Positions 17,534 to 27,708 of a stretch of DNA of 64,000 nt are shown one piece after another. Where the stretch lies: assembly GCA_016713535.1 (NCBI GenBank), contig JADJOY010000017.1, positions 159,234 through 223,233 on the forward strand, read 5' to 3'. A model generated the notes under the pieces. That model saw only the letters and a list, made by a program, of their open reading frames with translations. It did no database searches and was not told where the DNA came from. A program made the translations under genes and the position numbers. Origin of the DNA: Deltaproteobacteria bacterium. GTDB taxonomy: Bacteria; JADJOY01. The number at the start of each line of letters is the position of its first letter. Position 1 is the first letter of the stretch.

Positions 17534-18436
17534 ATGGCGCAGGAACGAATCCAGAAAGTCCTGTCGCGCGCCGGGGTCGCTTCCCGTCGCGAGGCCGAGC
17601 GATTGCTCCTCGCCGGGCGTGTGAGCGTCAACGGCTCGGTGGTTCGCAAGCTGGGAACGAGCGTCGACCCGGCGCACGACCGGATCGAGGTCGACACCAA
17701 GGTCCTGCGTCCGGACGCGCGCGAACCGGTCGTGCTCGCCCTCCACAAGCCGCGCCGGGTCGTGACGACGTTGTCCGATCCGGAGGGGCGCCCTACCGTC
17801 CGGGACCTGCTCGCGGGCTACGACCGGCGGGTGTACCCCGTAGGAAGGCTCGACTGGGATGCGGAAGGGCTGGTGCTCCTCACCGACGACGGTGACCTCG
17901 CGCACCGGCTCATGCACCCGTCCTTCGAGGTGCCGCGCACCTACCGGGTCAAGGTGAAAGGGCGGGTTCCCGCGGTGCTACCCCGTCGGCTCGCCGAGGG
18001 GATCCACCTCGACGATGGCCCAGGGCGCGCCGAGAACGTGCGGATCCTATCGGTGCTCGACGCGAACTCGTGGCTCGAGCTCACGGTTCGCGAGGGACGG
18101 CATCACTTCGTGAAGCGACTGCTCGAGGCGCACGGCCATCCGGTGCTGCGCATCCAGCGGATCACCTACGGTCCGGTGACGCTCGCCGACCTCGGGGTGG
18201 GGCGGTGGCGCAAGCTGAACCACGAGACCGGCTCGACCGCGCAAAGCCCAGGCACCTCGCCGTCGACGTTGACGGGACGGCATCCGGCGGGCGGCGGTTC
18301 GCCGATGTGGAGACCGGCGATCGTCGGCTGCTCGCCGCCGTGCCAGCGCGTCGGTCGCCCCCGATCGTCGAAGCCGGCGATCGTCGTCGAAGGTCTGGAG
18401 TGGCTCGCCGGGACGCCGGTCCACCACGCCTCTTGA
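17534..18436 (+). CDS. rluB: 23S rRNA pseudouridine synthase, RluB type
   Basis: The 300-residue protein has an N-terminal S4 RNA-binding domain (residues 4-60) and the RsuA/RluB catalytic domain with D107 in the GRLDWDAEG motif. It isomerises a uridine in the 23S rRNA helix near the peptidyl-transferase centre. The conserved part ends at GRWRKL (about residue 233). The last about 65 residues are not conserved and overlap the 3' end of the opposite-strand gene 18166-20093, so the original stop may have been lost. It lies downstream of scpB, as in many genomes. Confidence 0.87.
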   Translation: MAQERIQKVLSRAGVASRREAERLLLAGRVSVNGSVVRKLGTSVDPAHDRIEVDTKVLRPDAREPVVLALHKPRRVVTTLSDPEGRPTVRDLLAGYDRRVYPVGRLDWDAEGLVLLTDDGDLAHRLMHPSFEVPRTYRVKVKGRVPAVLPRRLAEGIHLDDGPGRAENVRILSVLDANSWLELTVREGRHHFVKRLLEAHGHPVLRIQRITYGPVTLADLGVGRWRKLNHETGSTAQSPGTSPSTLTGRHPAGGGSPMWRPAIVGCSPPCQRVGRPRSSKPAIVVEGLEWLAGTPVHHAS

Positions 18437-20093
18437 ACGGTGGCGTAGCGCTGACGCCACGTCGTGCGGGTCGCGAAGGCGGACAGGACCGCGGTCTTCC
18501 ATCGGTCGGTTCCCGCGTCGGTGCCCCGATGAGCAGCACGTTGCCGTCTTCCGGCTGGGTGCTGTCGACGATGCCGACCCAGCGGCTGGTCTCGGTCGCG
18601 CCCGCGCTCGCGGCGTGCTCGGATGGTGCTCGGCCGAGGTGAAACGCCACGCAGCTCGCGAGCGCCACGGCGAGGACGGTGGTGGCGAGAGCTCGCGTCG
18701 CTCCGCGCGGCAGGGCCGCCCACACCGAGGCGACGAAGAGCCCGAGACCCGCGGTCGAGAGGTAGAGGAGGTGCACATTGTCGGGCCCCTCCCAGGTGGT
18801 GAACGGGAATACCAGCGTCATCGGCGCGGCGACCCACACCGCCGCGGCGAGCGTCGCGCCGGAGAAGCGACGGGACGCGCGCAAGCCGAGCACGAGCCAG
18901 ATCGTGCTCGCCACCACGACCCACGACGCGAGATGGGCCTCGTGGGCCTTGTCCCAGATCGGAAACAGCACGTTCCGCGGCAAGTCGCGGAGAAAGGCCG
19001 CAGCGATCCGCGCGAGACCGAGGCCGTCGGCGAACTGACCGAACTCGCCGAGCGGGTGCGCGGGACGCGGACGGCCCGAGGTGGGATCGAGCACGAGCTC
19101 CCCGAGTAGCAGGGCGCCCTGGACGAGCGGCACCACCAGCGTCGGCGCGGCGAGGCGCCAGGCGTTTCCCCAGGCCGCACGGAAGCCGGTCGCTCCCCGA
19201 TCGTCCGTGTCGAGCGCGCGCCCCAGGGCCAGCGCGCAGAGAACCGCGGGAAACGTGAAGGACAGGTCCCGGGTCAAGATCAGCGCCGCCAGCAGCCCAT
19301 AGCGCAGCCAGCCCGGCGCCGGCCGGCGCCGATCCGGCAGCGGTTCGATCGGCAGCCACGCCAGGAGCGCCGCGCCGTAGAGTACGCCGAGGAGGAGCTC
19401 GGAGAGCCCGGTCGGGTCTCGGAGCAGCGCGCGGGACGCCGGGCTCGCCACGAACGTGAGAGCAGCGATGTTCGCCGCGGTGGGGGACAGCCCGACGCGT
19501 GCGGCAATGCGTCCGACGAGCAGTGCCGTCGTGACGTGGAGGCCGAGGCCCACGAGCCGGTAGCCCGTCTCCCACCCGCCGAAGAGCGCGTCCTCGACGT
19601 ACCACACGGCGAACTGCGCGGTACGGATGAACATCCCGGGGTGGCCGCGGAGGTACGCCCAGGCGTCGGCTAGTGCCGTGCCGAGGCCATGGCGCGCGGC
19701 GTGCCGTACGACGATGAGGTGGTACCAGTCCTCGGGGTCGACGAAGGCGAGCGACCACGTGGGCACGTAGGCGACGAGCGCGACCAGGACGATGGCCGCG
19801 GTGGAGCGCACCTCGGGCAGCAGCCGGGCCTCGGCGGCGCACGCGACGTCCGTCCGTGCCCGGCGCGCGAGCCAGCCCGCGATCGCGACGAGTGGGATCA
19901 CCGGCCACGGGGCGAAGCGGAACGCCGCGGTGGGGCCGTGCGTGCCCACGGCGTGACCGAGCGCCGCCAGCCAGATCGCGAGCGTGAGCAGGCTCGCGGT
20001 CGCGATCGCGAGCCGGACGGCTCGTTGCGCCGGGGGGCAGCGGGCGGAAGGCGCACGGCGGTCGATCGCCGGGGGCGCCGCAAGTCTAGCCAA
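18166..20093 (-). CDS. GT-C-like polytopic membrane protein, one frameshift
   Basis: About 640 residues with roughly ten or more hydrophobic segments from residue 27 on. The first extracytoplasmic loop carries FVDPEDWYHLIVVRHAARHG, reminiscent of the acidic loop of GT-C glycosyltransferases using lipid-linked sugars. Near 18500-18525 the coding frame changes by one missing base: the end GNVLLIGAPTREPTD continues as RWKTAVLSAFATRTTWRQ in the shifted frame to the stop at 18166. Codon bias supports the joined reading. The C-terminal part is a soluble tail. Function as a glycosyltransferase or O-antigen-type membrane protein is an inference. Confidence 0.65.
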
Positions 20094-20139
20094 CCGCGCG
20101 ACGTGCGATCGAAGGTCGACTCACGACGTTCGCGCGGCG

Positions 20140-20168
20140 TTGACATCCATCGCCTGTCTCCATACACT
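20140..20168 (+). promoter_or_regulatory. Sigma-70-type promoter of the initiator tRNA gene
   Basis: A perfect -35 hexamer TTGACA (20140-20145) is separated by 17 bp from TACACT (20163-20168), followed 12 bp later by the tRNA 5' end. This is the clearest vegetative promoter in the window and fits a primary sigma factor such as the one encoded at 30351-31589. Confidence 0.8.
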
Positions 20169-20180
20169 GCTTGTTCTCGT

Positions 20181-20257
<77 letters not shown>

Positions 20258-20263
20258 ATACCG

Positions 20264-20296
20264 GCCCCCGGATCCTTGCGGATCCGGGGGCTTTTC
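20264..20296 (+). terminator. Intrinsic terminator of the tRNA gene
   Basis: A perfect 12-bp stem pairs 20264-20275 with 20280-20291 around the loop TTGC and is followed directly by TTTT. It ends the tRNA transcript 7 nt after CCA. Confidence 0.92.
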
Positions 20297-20415
20297 GTTG
20301 TCCGCCCCGATCGACGTTCGCGCCGCGGCTCGGCCGCGGCGTCGCGCCCCGATCGCACCGGCGGTGGCGGGCGCGCGGTCCTTCCCTGCTAGAATGCCGC
20401 GCTGGTGTTGGACCG

Positions 20416-21838
20416 ATGAGCTCGAGCGCCGCCGTCCCCGACAGCTCCTTCGATCGCGAGGGGCCGACGCGCGCCGAGGGTGCTCAGCGCGCGCGCATCC
20501 TGGTCGTCGACGAGCCGCCGGCGCGCAGGCTCTTCGCGCGCGTGCTGCAGCGCGCCGGCTACGACGTCGAGGCGGTCGAGTCGGCGGAGGCGGGGCTCGC
20601 GCGGATCGAGGACGAGCACTTCGACCTGCTCCTCTCGGACGTCCGGCTCGGTGGGATGAACGGCATCGAGCTGTGTCGTCAGGTGCGCCTGCGCAAGCCG
20701 GGCACCTTGCTCATCCTGATCACCGCGTTCGCCGCGCTCGACGACGCCGTGGCCGGGATGCACGAAGGAGTCCGGGACTACGTCACCAAGCCCTGCTCCC
20801 CGGACCGCTTGCTTCACGTCGTGCGTCGCGCCCTTCACGAGCGCGAGCTCGACCGCGAGAACCAGCTCCTCAAGAAGGCGCTCGCCGAGCGCGAGGGGCT
20901 AGGCCGGATCCTGGGCGAGAGCGCGGCGATCCGCGCGGTGCGTGAGCAAGCGGCGCGGTCCGCGCGTAGCTCGGCGCCGGTGCTCATCCACGGCGAGAGT
21001 GGCGTCGGCAAGGAGCTGGTCGCGCGCGCGATCCACGTGCTCAGCGACCGAGCGCCCGCCGCGTTCGTCGCCGTCAACGCCAGCGCGGTCCCCCACAGCC
21101 TCTTCGAGCGCGAGCTGTTCGGCCACGTCAAGGGCGCATTCACGGGAGCGCACGAGGACGCCCCGGGGCTCTTCGTCGCCGCTGACGGCGGCACGCTCTT
21201 CCTCGACGAGATCGGTGAGCTTCGGCTCGAGCTCCAGCCCAAGCTGCTGCGCGTGCTCGAGGAAGGCGAGGTCGTGCCCGTCGGCGGCGTGAAGCCGCGG
21301 CGGGTCGACGCGCGCCTGATCGCCGCCACCAACCGTGATCTCGGAGCGGACGTCCGCGCCGATCGCTTCCGGCCGGACCTCTACTACCGGCTCGACGTGG
21401 TCTCGATCCGGGTGCCGCCTCTGGCCGAACGACGCGAGGACATACCGCTGCTCGCCGCGCACTTCCTGAGGGACTCCGCGGCGCGGCTCAACCGCGAGCT
21501 CGCGGGCTTCAGCCCGGACGGGCTCGACTACCTGACGGCGCGCGCCTGGCCCGGCAACGTTCGTGAGCTGGCCAACGTGGTGGAACGAGCGGCGCTCTTC
21601 GCGCCCGGCGAGATCGTGCGGCGCGCGGACCTGCTCGGGCCCGGCCAGCGGGACGTCCGGGCCGCGGGTGTCGACCCGAGCATGTCGTATCCGTTCGGAG
21701 AGAGCTCTCCTCGACGAGGTCGGTCGGATCCACGTTGCGCGAGTCCTCGATGCGTGTCACGGCAACCGCAGCCGGGCCGCGGAGATCCTCAAGATCAGCC
21801 GCTCGACGCTGTGGCAGCGGCTCAAGGAGCCGGGCTGA
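20416..21838 (+). CDS. Sigma-54-dependent response regulator (NtrC family), one frameshift
   Basis: The receiver domain has acidic residues D32/E33, phospho-acceptor D75 (LLSDVRLGGM) and K125. The AAA+ domain has Walker A GESGVGKE (193-200), the sigma-54-contacting GAFTGA (240-245) and Walker B LFLDE (261-265). About position 21705-21712 one extra base shifts the frame; the DNA-binding Fis-type helix-turn-helix (DACHGNRSRAAEILKISRS) continues in the other frame to the stop at 21838. Read across, it is a complete activator of about 474 residues. It converges on the hybrid kinase at 21916-24278, its likely partner. Confidence 0.85.
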
Positions 21839-21915
21839 GGCCGAGCTGACCAATCTCGCTCGGCGCGCCGCGCGGCCGCCGTGGCGGCGATCGCGTCGCG
21901 CCATGTGCGGAAGGT

Positions 21916-24278
21916 TCAGTGGCCGGTCGGCGACGGGAAGGGCTCGTCCGATCCGCTCGCCGTCCCGACCGGCCCACCGTCGAGCGCCTCGCGCACGCGG
22001 TCCGCGAGTGCCTCCCGGGGGAGTACGGCTTGGCCAGGAACAGCGCGCTGTGCTCGTCGAGCAGGTTCGCGAGCTCCTGGCTCGTCTCGTAGCCGGTGGT
22101 GAGGATCACGGGGATGGGATCGTCGCAGGAGCGTAGCCGGCGCAGCACCGCGCCACCGCCCATGTTCGGCATCACCAGATCCAGGATCAGCAGGCGTATC
22201 GAGTCGCGGTTGGCGTCGTAGAGCGCGAGCGCTTCGTCCCCGTCGCGGGCGGCGAGCGGCTCGTAGCCGTGACGCATCAGCATCGCGCACGTCAGATCAC
22301 GCAAGCGGGGGTCGTCCTCGGCGATGAGGATGGTCTCCGTCCCGCCTCGGATCTCGCGCGCGGCACTCACGTCATCCGCGGCGACCTCCCCCGTGAGGGG
22401 GAGGTGCATGCGCAGCACGGTTCCCTCTCCGAGGCGGCTCGACGCCTCGAGCCAGCCACCGTGAGAGCGCACGATACCGAAGGCGGTCGAGAGCCCGAGC
22501 CCCGTGCCGCGGCCCGGTGGCTTGGTCGTGAAGAAGGGATCGAAGGCCTTGTCGAGGGTCGCCGCGTCCATGCCCGTGCCGGTGTCCTCGACGGTGAGGG
22601 CCACGTAGCGCCCCGGCAGCGCGCCCGCGTGCGACTGAGCCTCTTCCTCGTCGACGGTGCGGAGGCCGCACGAGATCCGCAGGTGGCCACCGCTCGGCAT
22701 CGCGTCGGCCGCGTTGATGCAGAGGTTCATGAACACCTGCTGGATCTGCGACGGCTCGCCCAGCACGTTGAGCGGTGCCTCCTCGCAGGTCCAGTCGATC
22801 TGGATCGTGGACGGGAACGTGCGCCTCAACAGCCGGAGCGTCTCTTCGATCAGTGCTCGCAGCCCGAAGGGCCGGATCTTGGCGCGTTCCCGGCGCGTGA
22901 AGGTCAACAGGCCTTGCGTGAGCTCGATGCAGCGCCGGGTCGCGAGCTCGAGATCCTCGAGCAGCGGCTGAGACGGGTGCTGGGACCCGAGGTCCTGCCA
23001 CAGCAGCACCAGGTTGCCCAAGATGATGTTGAGCTGGTTGTTGAAGTCGTGGGCAATCCCACCCGCCATCACGCCGAGCGCCTCGAGCTTCTGCGAGTGA
23101 CGTAGCTGCTCCTCGAGGTAGCGGCGTCGGTCTTCCTCGCGCAGCCGCTCGGAGTGGTCGCGGAACACCACGAGCGTGAGCGGGGTCTCCGGGATCCCGA
23201 GTCGGCTCAGGATCAGCCTCGCCTTGCCGGATCTCCCCGCCGTGCCCCGACTGGACGACGCTCTCGACTTCGGCCGATCCCTCCGCCAGCGCCCGTGCCA
23301 GCGCCGATTCGACCTCGACGGCGGGGCCGAACACCCCCGAGAGCCGAGGCAGCGAGCGTTCGGTCTCACCCTCGTGCCGAGCTGTTTCCTGAGGGCGGGG
23401 TTGGCGTTCACGATGACGCCACCGGGTGCCACGATCGCCATGCCGTCCTGCGCAGAGTCGAAGACCGAGCGCGCGCGCCGCTCCGAGTCCTCGAGGGCGC
23501 GCAGATGGTAGTCGCTGTCGCGCTGGGCCTGGTGGATGGCGGTTCGCAGCGCAACGAGCTCGCGCGGTTCCGTCGGCCCGGCTTCGCTGTCCCGCAAGGC
23601 GAGCGGGCCTCGCCCGACCCGGTGGGCGAGCTCGCGGAGCGCCGACCGATGCGGTCGCCGAGCTTGAGTCCGGCGAGGGCCAGCGATCGACAGCACGAGC
23701 GTCAACGACATCGTGAGGAACTGGATGCGCCGTTCGACGTGCTCGAGCGCGTCCGTGCTGAACTCGAGCAGGACGGCGCCGGTCCCGTCTGACGCCCCCT
23801 TCGGGAACAAGGCTGCGGGGTCGGTCGGTTCCGGGATGACAGGCGTGTTGTAGCGCGGGACCACGACCCTGTACCGGCCCGGGATCTCGCGGATGACGGC
23901 GTCCCGGGTCTCGAGGGCGCGCCGGGCCAGCGGCGCGAGATCCGTCGTCGATGGATCCGGTCCGGTTCGCCAGCGTTGCGCCAGCAGCGTTCCCGCGCTG
24001 TCGAAGAACGCTCCGCCCGTGATGCTGGGATTCGCATCGAGATCCTCGAGCGCCGCCGTGAGCTCCGAGCTCAACGCGACGGCAAGCCCAACGCGGGCCG
24101 ATGCCGCGAACTGGCGAGCGAGGGCGGTCGCGCTCTCTTCGAACGAGCTGCGCGCCGCGCTCGAGCCGACGGCGATGCTCACCATCGCCACGGTGGAGGA
24201 CGTGGCGATCACCACCAACGCCAGCACGACCATGAGCCGCCCGCGGACGGTTTCCGGGATCCAGCGCTGAGGGATCAT
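21916..24278 (-). pseudogene. Hybrid sensor histidine kinase, several frame breaks
   Basis: The joined reading gives a membrane sensor: a membrane helix at about residues 14-36, a periplasmic domain, a second helix, HAMP-like and PAS segments, HisKA with the phospho-acceptor in GGIAHDFNNQLN, a HATPase (GTGLGLSTAFGIVRSHGG) and a C-terminal receiver (ILIAEDDPRLR, LILDLVMPNMGG). One-base breaks occur near 23685, 23645, 23375, 23252 and 22020. Each is repaired by adding or removing a single base, several in G or C runs, and domain order is preserved. The ATG at 24278 overlaps the upstream gene's stop. It may be a real gene with consensus errors rather than a decayed one. Confidence 0.75.
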
Positions 24279-25324
24279 GGCTCGCCGCCGCCTTCCGCCG
24301 CCCGCTTGAGGATCTCCTGGGGCACCTCGATGCCGAGGAGTCGTGCCGTACGACGGTTCACGGTGAGCCGCTGCGACCTCGGTAGCTCGGGCGGTGGAGT
24401 CGCGCCCGCGAGAGCGCGGCGGGCGAGCTCGGCGGCCTGGTGCGCGATCGCGGCGGGGTCGAGGGAAACCGAGAAGAGGGCGCCGCTGGCGGTGATTCTC
24501 GGGCTGAACCCCACCACGGGGATCCGCCGCTCGAGCCCCGCCGCCACCGCGTATTCGACGGTCTCGTCCGAGACGACGTCCGGGTTCGGCAGCAGCACGA
24601 TGGCGTCGACGGTGCCTCGGATCCTGCGAAGCGCCTGGAGGCCTTCGCGCACCGAGCTCACCTTTTCGCCAGCATGCTCGAGCCCGCGGCGCGCCAGCGC
24701 CTGCTCGAGCTCGCGCGGCCCGCAAGGGTTGGTCGTGGCCGAAGCGAGGTAGCCGATGCGATGGACCTTGGTGGACACGCCCACCAGCGCCTGCACGAGG
24801 TCGTCCGCCGAGAGACGCAACACGACGCCGGTCTCGCCCCGGCGTGGCGCAAGCTCGCAGTCGTCCCCCTCCGCGAGCGCGAACACCCGCGGAACGTCGG
24901 GAAAATCACGGCGCGCTTGATCGAGCCCCGCCGGACCGAGGGCGAACACCACCTGTGGTGCGCCCGATGGGCTGCCGGCGCGCGGTGAGTCGCCGGCCTT
25001 GGGTCGCAAGTCCCGGACGTCGGCCCAGCCGCGCACGCTCGAGGTGAACGAGTCGAATGCGACCTGGAAGGCGGAGTGGGCTCCCGCGTCACCCGTGATC
25101 GCGATCTGGGGCCGGCCCTCTCCACCGCGCGCGACGCCGAGCCAGAGTCCCAGCACCAGCGCGGCCGCGGCGGGTGCCGCTCTGGTGAGGCGGCTTGCGC
25201 CGCTGCGGTGCAGCCCAGCAGCGTACCGACGGGGCACACCGTAGGGCCGGCCACGATGGGAGACGGCGCTCGCTCCCCGATCGCCTTCGTCGATGCGGCG
25301 ATCGGAGTGGGTGGCAGGCGTCAT
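24275..25324 (-). CDS. ABC substrate-binding-like protein (PF04392 type)
   Basis: About 349 residues with an internal hydrophobic signal-like segment (AAPAAAALVLGLWLGVARGG) followed by a periplasmic-binding fold of the ABC_sub_bind family: QVVFALGPAGLDQARRDF, then VVGFSPRITASGALFSVSLD and a C-terminal VNRRTARLLGIEVP. The start is uncertain: ATG 25324 puts about 50 residues before the signal segment, while GTG 25237 gives a normal signal peptide. Its stop overlaps the hybrid kinase start (ATGA), so it probably feeds ligand information to that kinase rather than to a permease, which is absent. Confidence 0.7.
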   Translation of the reverse strand: MTPATHSDRRIDEGDRGASAVSHRGRPYGVPRRYAAGLHRSGASRLTRAAPAAAALVLGLWLGVARGGEGRPQIAITGDAGAHSAFQVAFDSFTSSVRGWADVRDLRPKAGDSPRAGSPSGAPQVVFALGPAGLDQARRDFPDVPRVFALAEGDDCELAPRRGETGVVLRLSADDLVQALVGVSTKVHRIGYLASATTNPCGPRELEQALARRGLEHAGEKVSSVREGLQALRRIRGTVDAIVLLPNPDVVSDETVEYAVAAGLERRIPVVGFSPRITASGALFSVSLDPAAIAHQAAELARRALAGATPPPELPRSQRLTVNRRTARLLGIEVPQEILKRAAEGGGEP

Positions 25325-25811
25325 CCGCGCGGTTCCGGGCCGGCGTTCATGGATGGAGCGTGGACGGACTCGCAAGCCCCGTACCGGATCGGGTGTCCTT
25401 CCACCGACGTAGCTCGGGATCGGCCCGAGGTAGCGGTCCTGGTCACTCTCGCACGAAAACCGGCACCAGGAGCGCCGAAATGGCGGCTTCGGGCCGCATG
25501 CACGGGGGCGATCCAACGCTTGCACCCTGCGGCGGGGGACCGAGCGCATCGGTCACGCTGGGTCTGTTCGGTTTCCGACCGCTCGACGAACATGGGTGTT
25601 CGGTTTCCGAACCGAAGGTGAGCGAGCCCACACCGAAGTTGCCTGCGAGGACGGTTCGCTCAGCAGGCGTGGAACCGTAAGCCGTTGACTTCATTGGATA
25701 TCAGAGTCGCCTGAAGGTCAGCAACGGGCGCATGCGCGAGCGGAACGGTCGTTGCACACCGAAGCGTTTGCTTCGTATCCAGTCGACCCAAGCCCCTTGG
25801 CGGAGGCTCTC
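25325..25811. other. Divergent intergenic region upstream of the CRP-like gene
   Basis: This 487-bp region separates divergent genes. Apart from the repeated operator-like sites at 25565-25613 it shows a locally less GC-rich stretch near 25680-25705, where a promoter for the CRP-like gene could lie. I see no open frame with coding character. Confidence 0.4.
25565..25613 (+). promoter_or_regulatory. Two operator-like direct repeats
   Basis: The sequence TGTTCGGTTTCCGA occurs at 25565-25578 and again at 25597-25610, a spacing of 32 bp or about three helix turns. The second copy extends into a 7-bp inverted repeat (TTCGGTT with AACCGAA around TCCG). The position, about 200 bp before the CRP-like gene and 240 bp from the divergent gene, suggests a regulator-binding site. 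Confidence 0.45.
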
Positions 25812-26426
25812 ATGCTGCTCGTGCATCGCAACCAGGACCCCGAACAAGCGGCGGGCGGGCTATGGCCGGCCGAGCTACGACGAGCGGGGACGCTCGTCGA
25901 CGTGGCGCGAGGCGACGCCGTCTACCTGGAAGGAGAAGAGGCGGATGGCTTGTACCTGTTGGTGGCCGGCGGCCTCAAGCTTCTGCGGCGGACGGCGCCC
26001 CGAGCCGACTTCATCCTGGAGCTGATCTGGCCCGGGACCCTCTTCGGCGAAGAGGGGACACTCGCGGGCCGACGACGGCTGACCTCCGCGTGTGCGCTCA
26101 TCGACAGCCGGTTGATCCACCTCACGCGCGCCGCGTTGGGGGATCTGCTCCGCACCTCGCCGACGGTGGGGTTCGATCTCCTCGAGCGCATGGCGAAGCG
26201 CCAAGGGGCGGTGTTCGAGCGGATGGTCGAGCTGACCTGGCCGCGGTCGGCCGATCGAATCGCCAGCGCCCACGAGCGTCTTCACGATCTCGTCGTGGCC
26301 ACTGCGAACGGCGGTCGTGTCGCGGTGGCCGACGTGGCTGCACATGCCCTCGCGAGTGCGCATGCCGTCCGGTCCCACCTGGCCGGCACGGGTCAGCGCG
26401 ACGCTTCGGGTGCGAGCGAAGCGTGA
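25812..26426 (+). CDS. CRP/FNR-like cyclic-nucleotide-binding domain regulator
   Basis: The ATG at 25812 has GCGGAGG 5 nt upstream and is preferred over TTG 25752. The 204-residue protein has the cNMP-binding beta-roll (residues about 25-115: GDAVYLEGEEADGLYLLVAGGLKLL, PGTLFGEEG) and a long dimerisation helix. The C-terminal region where a Crp-type helix-turn-helix belongs (VAVADVAAHALASAHAVRSHLAG) is weak and lacks the usual recognition helix. It may therefore be a degenerate regulator or a ligand-binding protein. Its stop overlaps the next gene (GTGA). Confidence 0.75.
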   Translation: MLLVHRNQDPEQAAGGLWPAELRRAGTLVDVARGDAVYLEGEEADGLYLLVAGGLKLLRRTAPRADFILELIWPGTLFGEEGTLAGRRRLTSACALIDSRLIHLTRAALGDLLRTSPTVGFDLLERMAKRQGAVFERMVELTWPRSADRIASAHERLHDLVVATANGGRVAVADVAAHALASAHAVRSHLAGTGQRDASGASEA

Positions 26427-26863
26427 CGGTTCGGTTCCTGCCGGGGCCGGAGGGGAGCAACGGCCACCGGGGGTCGGCGTGGCGGTCCTTCGTCCGGCGT
26501 CAGTCCGCCTGGGGGCTCGAGCAGGAAGGCGACCTGGACGGTGCCGAGCGCGTGCTCACCGACGCGTTCGCCGAGTGTCCGGCTGACCTCGAGGCCGCGC
26601 TCGATCTTTGCGGGTTGCTGTTGAGGCGCGGGCGCCGAGGTGAGGCCGTCCGGCTGCTGGCAATCGCGGAGCGTGGCGCGCCCCACGAGACCGGCCGGGT
26701 CGCGGCCCGCCTGGCGGAGCTTCACGCCGAGCTGGGCGACCCGAGGTCCGCAGTGAGCTGGTACGCGCGTGCGCTCGAGCACGTGGGGGAGCCGACCCGT
26801 GGGCTGGTCGCCGGGCGGGTTGACGAGCTGACTGCGCTCCTCGAGCGGACCCGGCGCGACTGA
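26423..26863 (+). CDS. Small TPR-like protein
   Basis: The 146-residue protein starts at GTG in the stop of the CRP-like gene. It consists of helical pairs such as GLEQEGDLDGAERVLTDAF, AALDLCGLLLRRGRRGEAVRLL and HAELGDPRSAVSWYARALEH, which fit two to three tetratricopeptide repeats. TPR proteins scaffold protein contacts. Co-translation with the CRP-like protein suggests they interact. No signal peptide is present. Confidence 0.65.
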   Translation: MTVRFLPGPEGSNGHRGSAWRSFVRRQSAWGLEQEGDLDGAERVLTDAFAECPADLEAALDLCGLLLRRGRRGEAVRLLAIAERGAPHETGRVAARLAELHAELGDPRSAVSWYARALEHVGEPTRGLVAGRVDELTALLERTRRD

Positions 26864-26896
26864 GGGCGTGTCGGCCGAGCGCGGCACGCGCGACAG

Positions 26897-27679
26897 CTAG
26901 AGATATCCGCCGGAGACGACCAGCACCGAGCCGGTCACATAGCTCGAGGCTGCGGACGCGAGGAACAACGCGGCGCCGCCGATCGCGTGGGGCTGACCGA
27001 ACCGGCCGAGCGGGATCCGGCGCAGTGCCTGCTCCGCGATCTCCGGGGTCTCGATCAGCGCCGCGGCGAACTTGGTCTCGACCAAGCCCGGAGCGATCGC
27101 GTTGACACGGATTCCAGCGGCGGCCAGCTCGTTGGCGAAGCCGCGCGTCAGGTTGATCACCGCGGCCTTCGTCGCCGAGTAAACGCCGATCCCCGGCATC
27201 GGCTCGAGCCCGGCGACGGACGCGATGTTGACGATGGATCCCCGGCCGCCGGGCCGCTCGGCTTGATCGGCCATGATGGCGGCGGCGCGCTGGGTGCAGA
27301 ACAGCATGCCGTTGACGTTCACCTCGAACGTCTTCGTGATCGCACCCTGGTCAGCCATCGACATCGGCCCGAAGAGCGGATTGGTCGCCGCGTTGTTGAC
27401 CAGCACGTCGAGCCGGCCCCACTCGGAGCGAATCCGGCCGAAGAGGGCGTCGATGTCGGACTCACGCCCGTTGTGACAGGCGATCGCGGTCGCGCGATGC
27501 CCCGCCTGCTCGAGCGCGGACGCGACCGCTTGCGCGGCTTCGACCTTGCGGCTGGTGAGGACGAGCTCGGCGCCGGCTTCGGCGAGAGCGGTGGCGATCG
27601 CCTGGCCGATGCCGCGGCTCGCGCCCGTGACCAGTGCGAGCCGACCGTCGAGCCGGAAGGAGTCGAGCGCCGACGGCAT
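26897..27679 (-). CDS. Short-chain dehydrogenase/reductase
   Basis: The 260-residue protein is a classical SDR: NAD(P)-binding TGASRGIG at 18-25, VNNAA near residue 94, the catalytic Ser before SVAGLEPMPGIGVYSATK with Tyr and Lys of the YxxxK motif, and the C-terminal VTGSVLVVSGGYL. It is probably a cytoplasmic NAD(P)H-dependent oxidoreductase; the substrate is open, although 3-oxoacyl reductases look similar. It lies 29 nt downstream of rplC in the same direction and may be co-transcribed with it. Confidence 0.9.
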   Translation of the reverse strand: MPSALDSFRLDGRLALVTGASRGIGQAIATALAEAGAELVLTSRKVEAAQAVASALEQAGHRATAIACHNGRESDIDALFGRIRSEWGRLDVLVNNAATNPLFGPMSMADQGAITKTFEVNVNGMLFCTQRAAAIMADQAERPGGRGSIVNIASVAGLEPMPGIGVYSATKAAVINLTRGFANELAAAGIRVNAIAPGLVETKFAAALIETPEIAEQALRRIPLGRFGQPHAIGGAALFLASAASSYVTGSVLVVSGGYL

Positions 27680-27708
27680 CGTGGTCGAGGTGCGGGGGAG
27701 AGCGGCGA

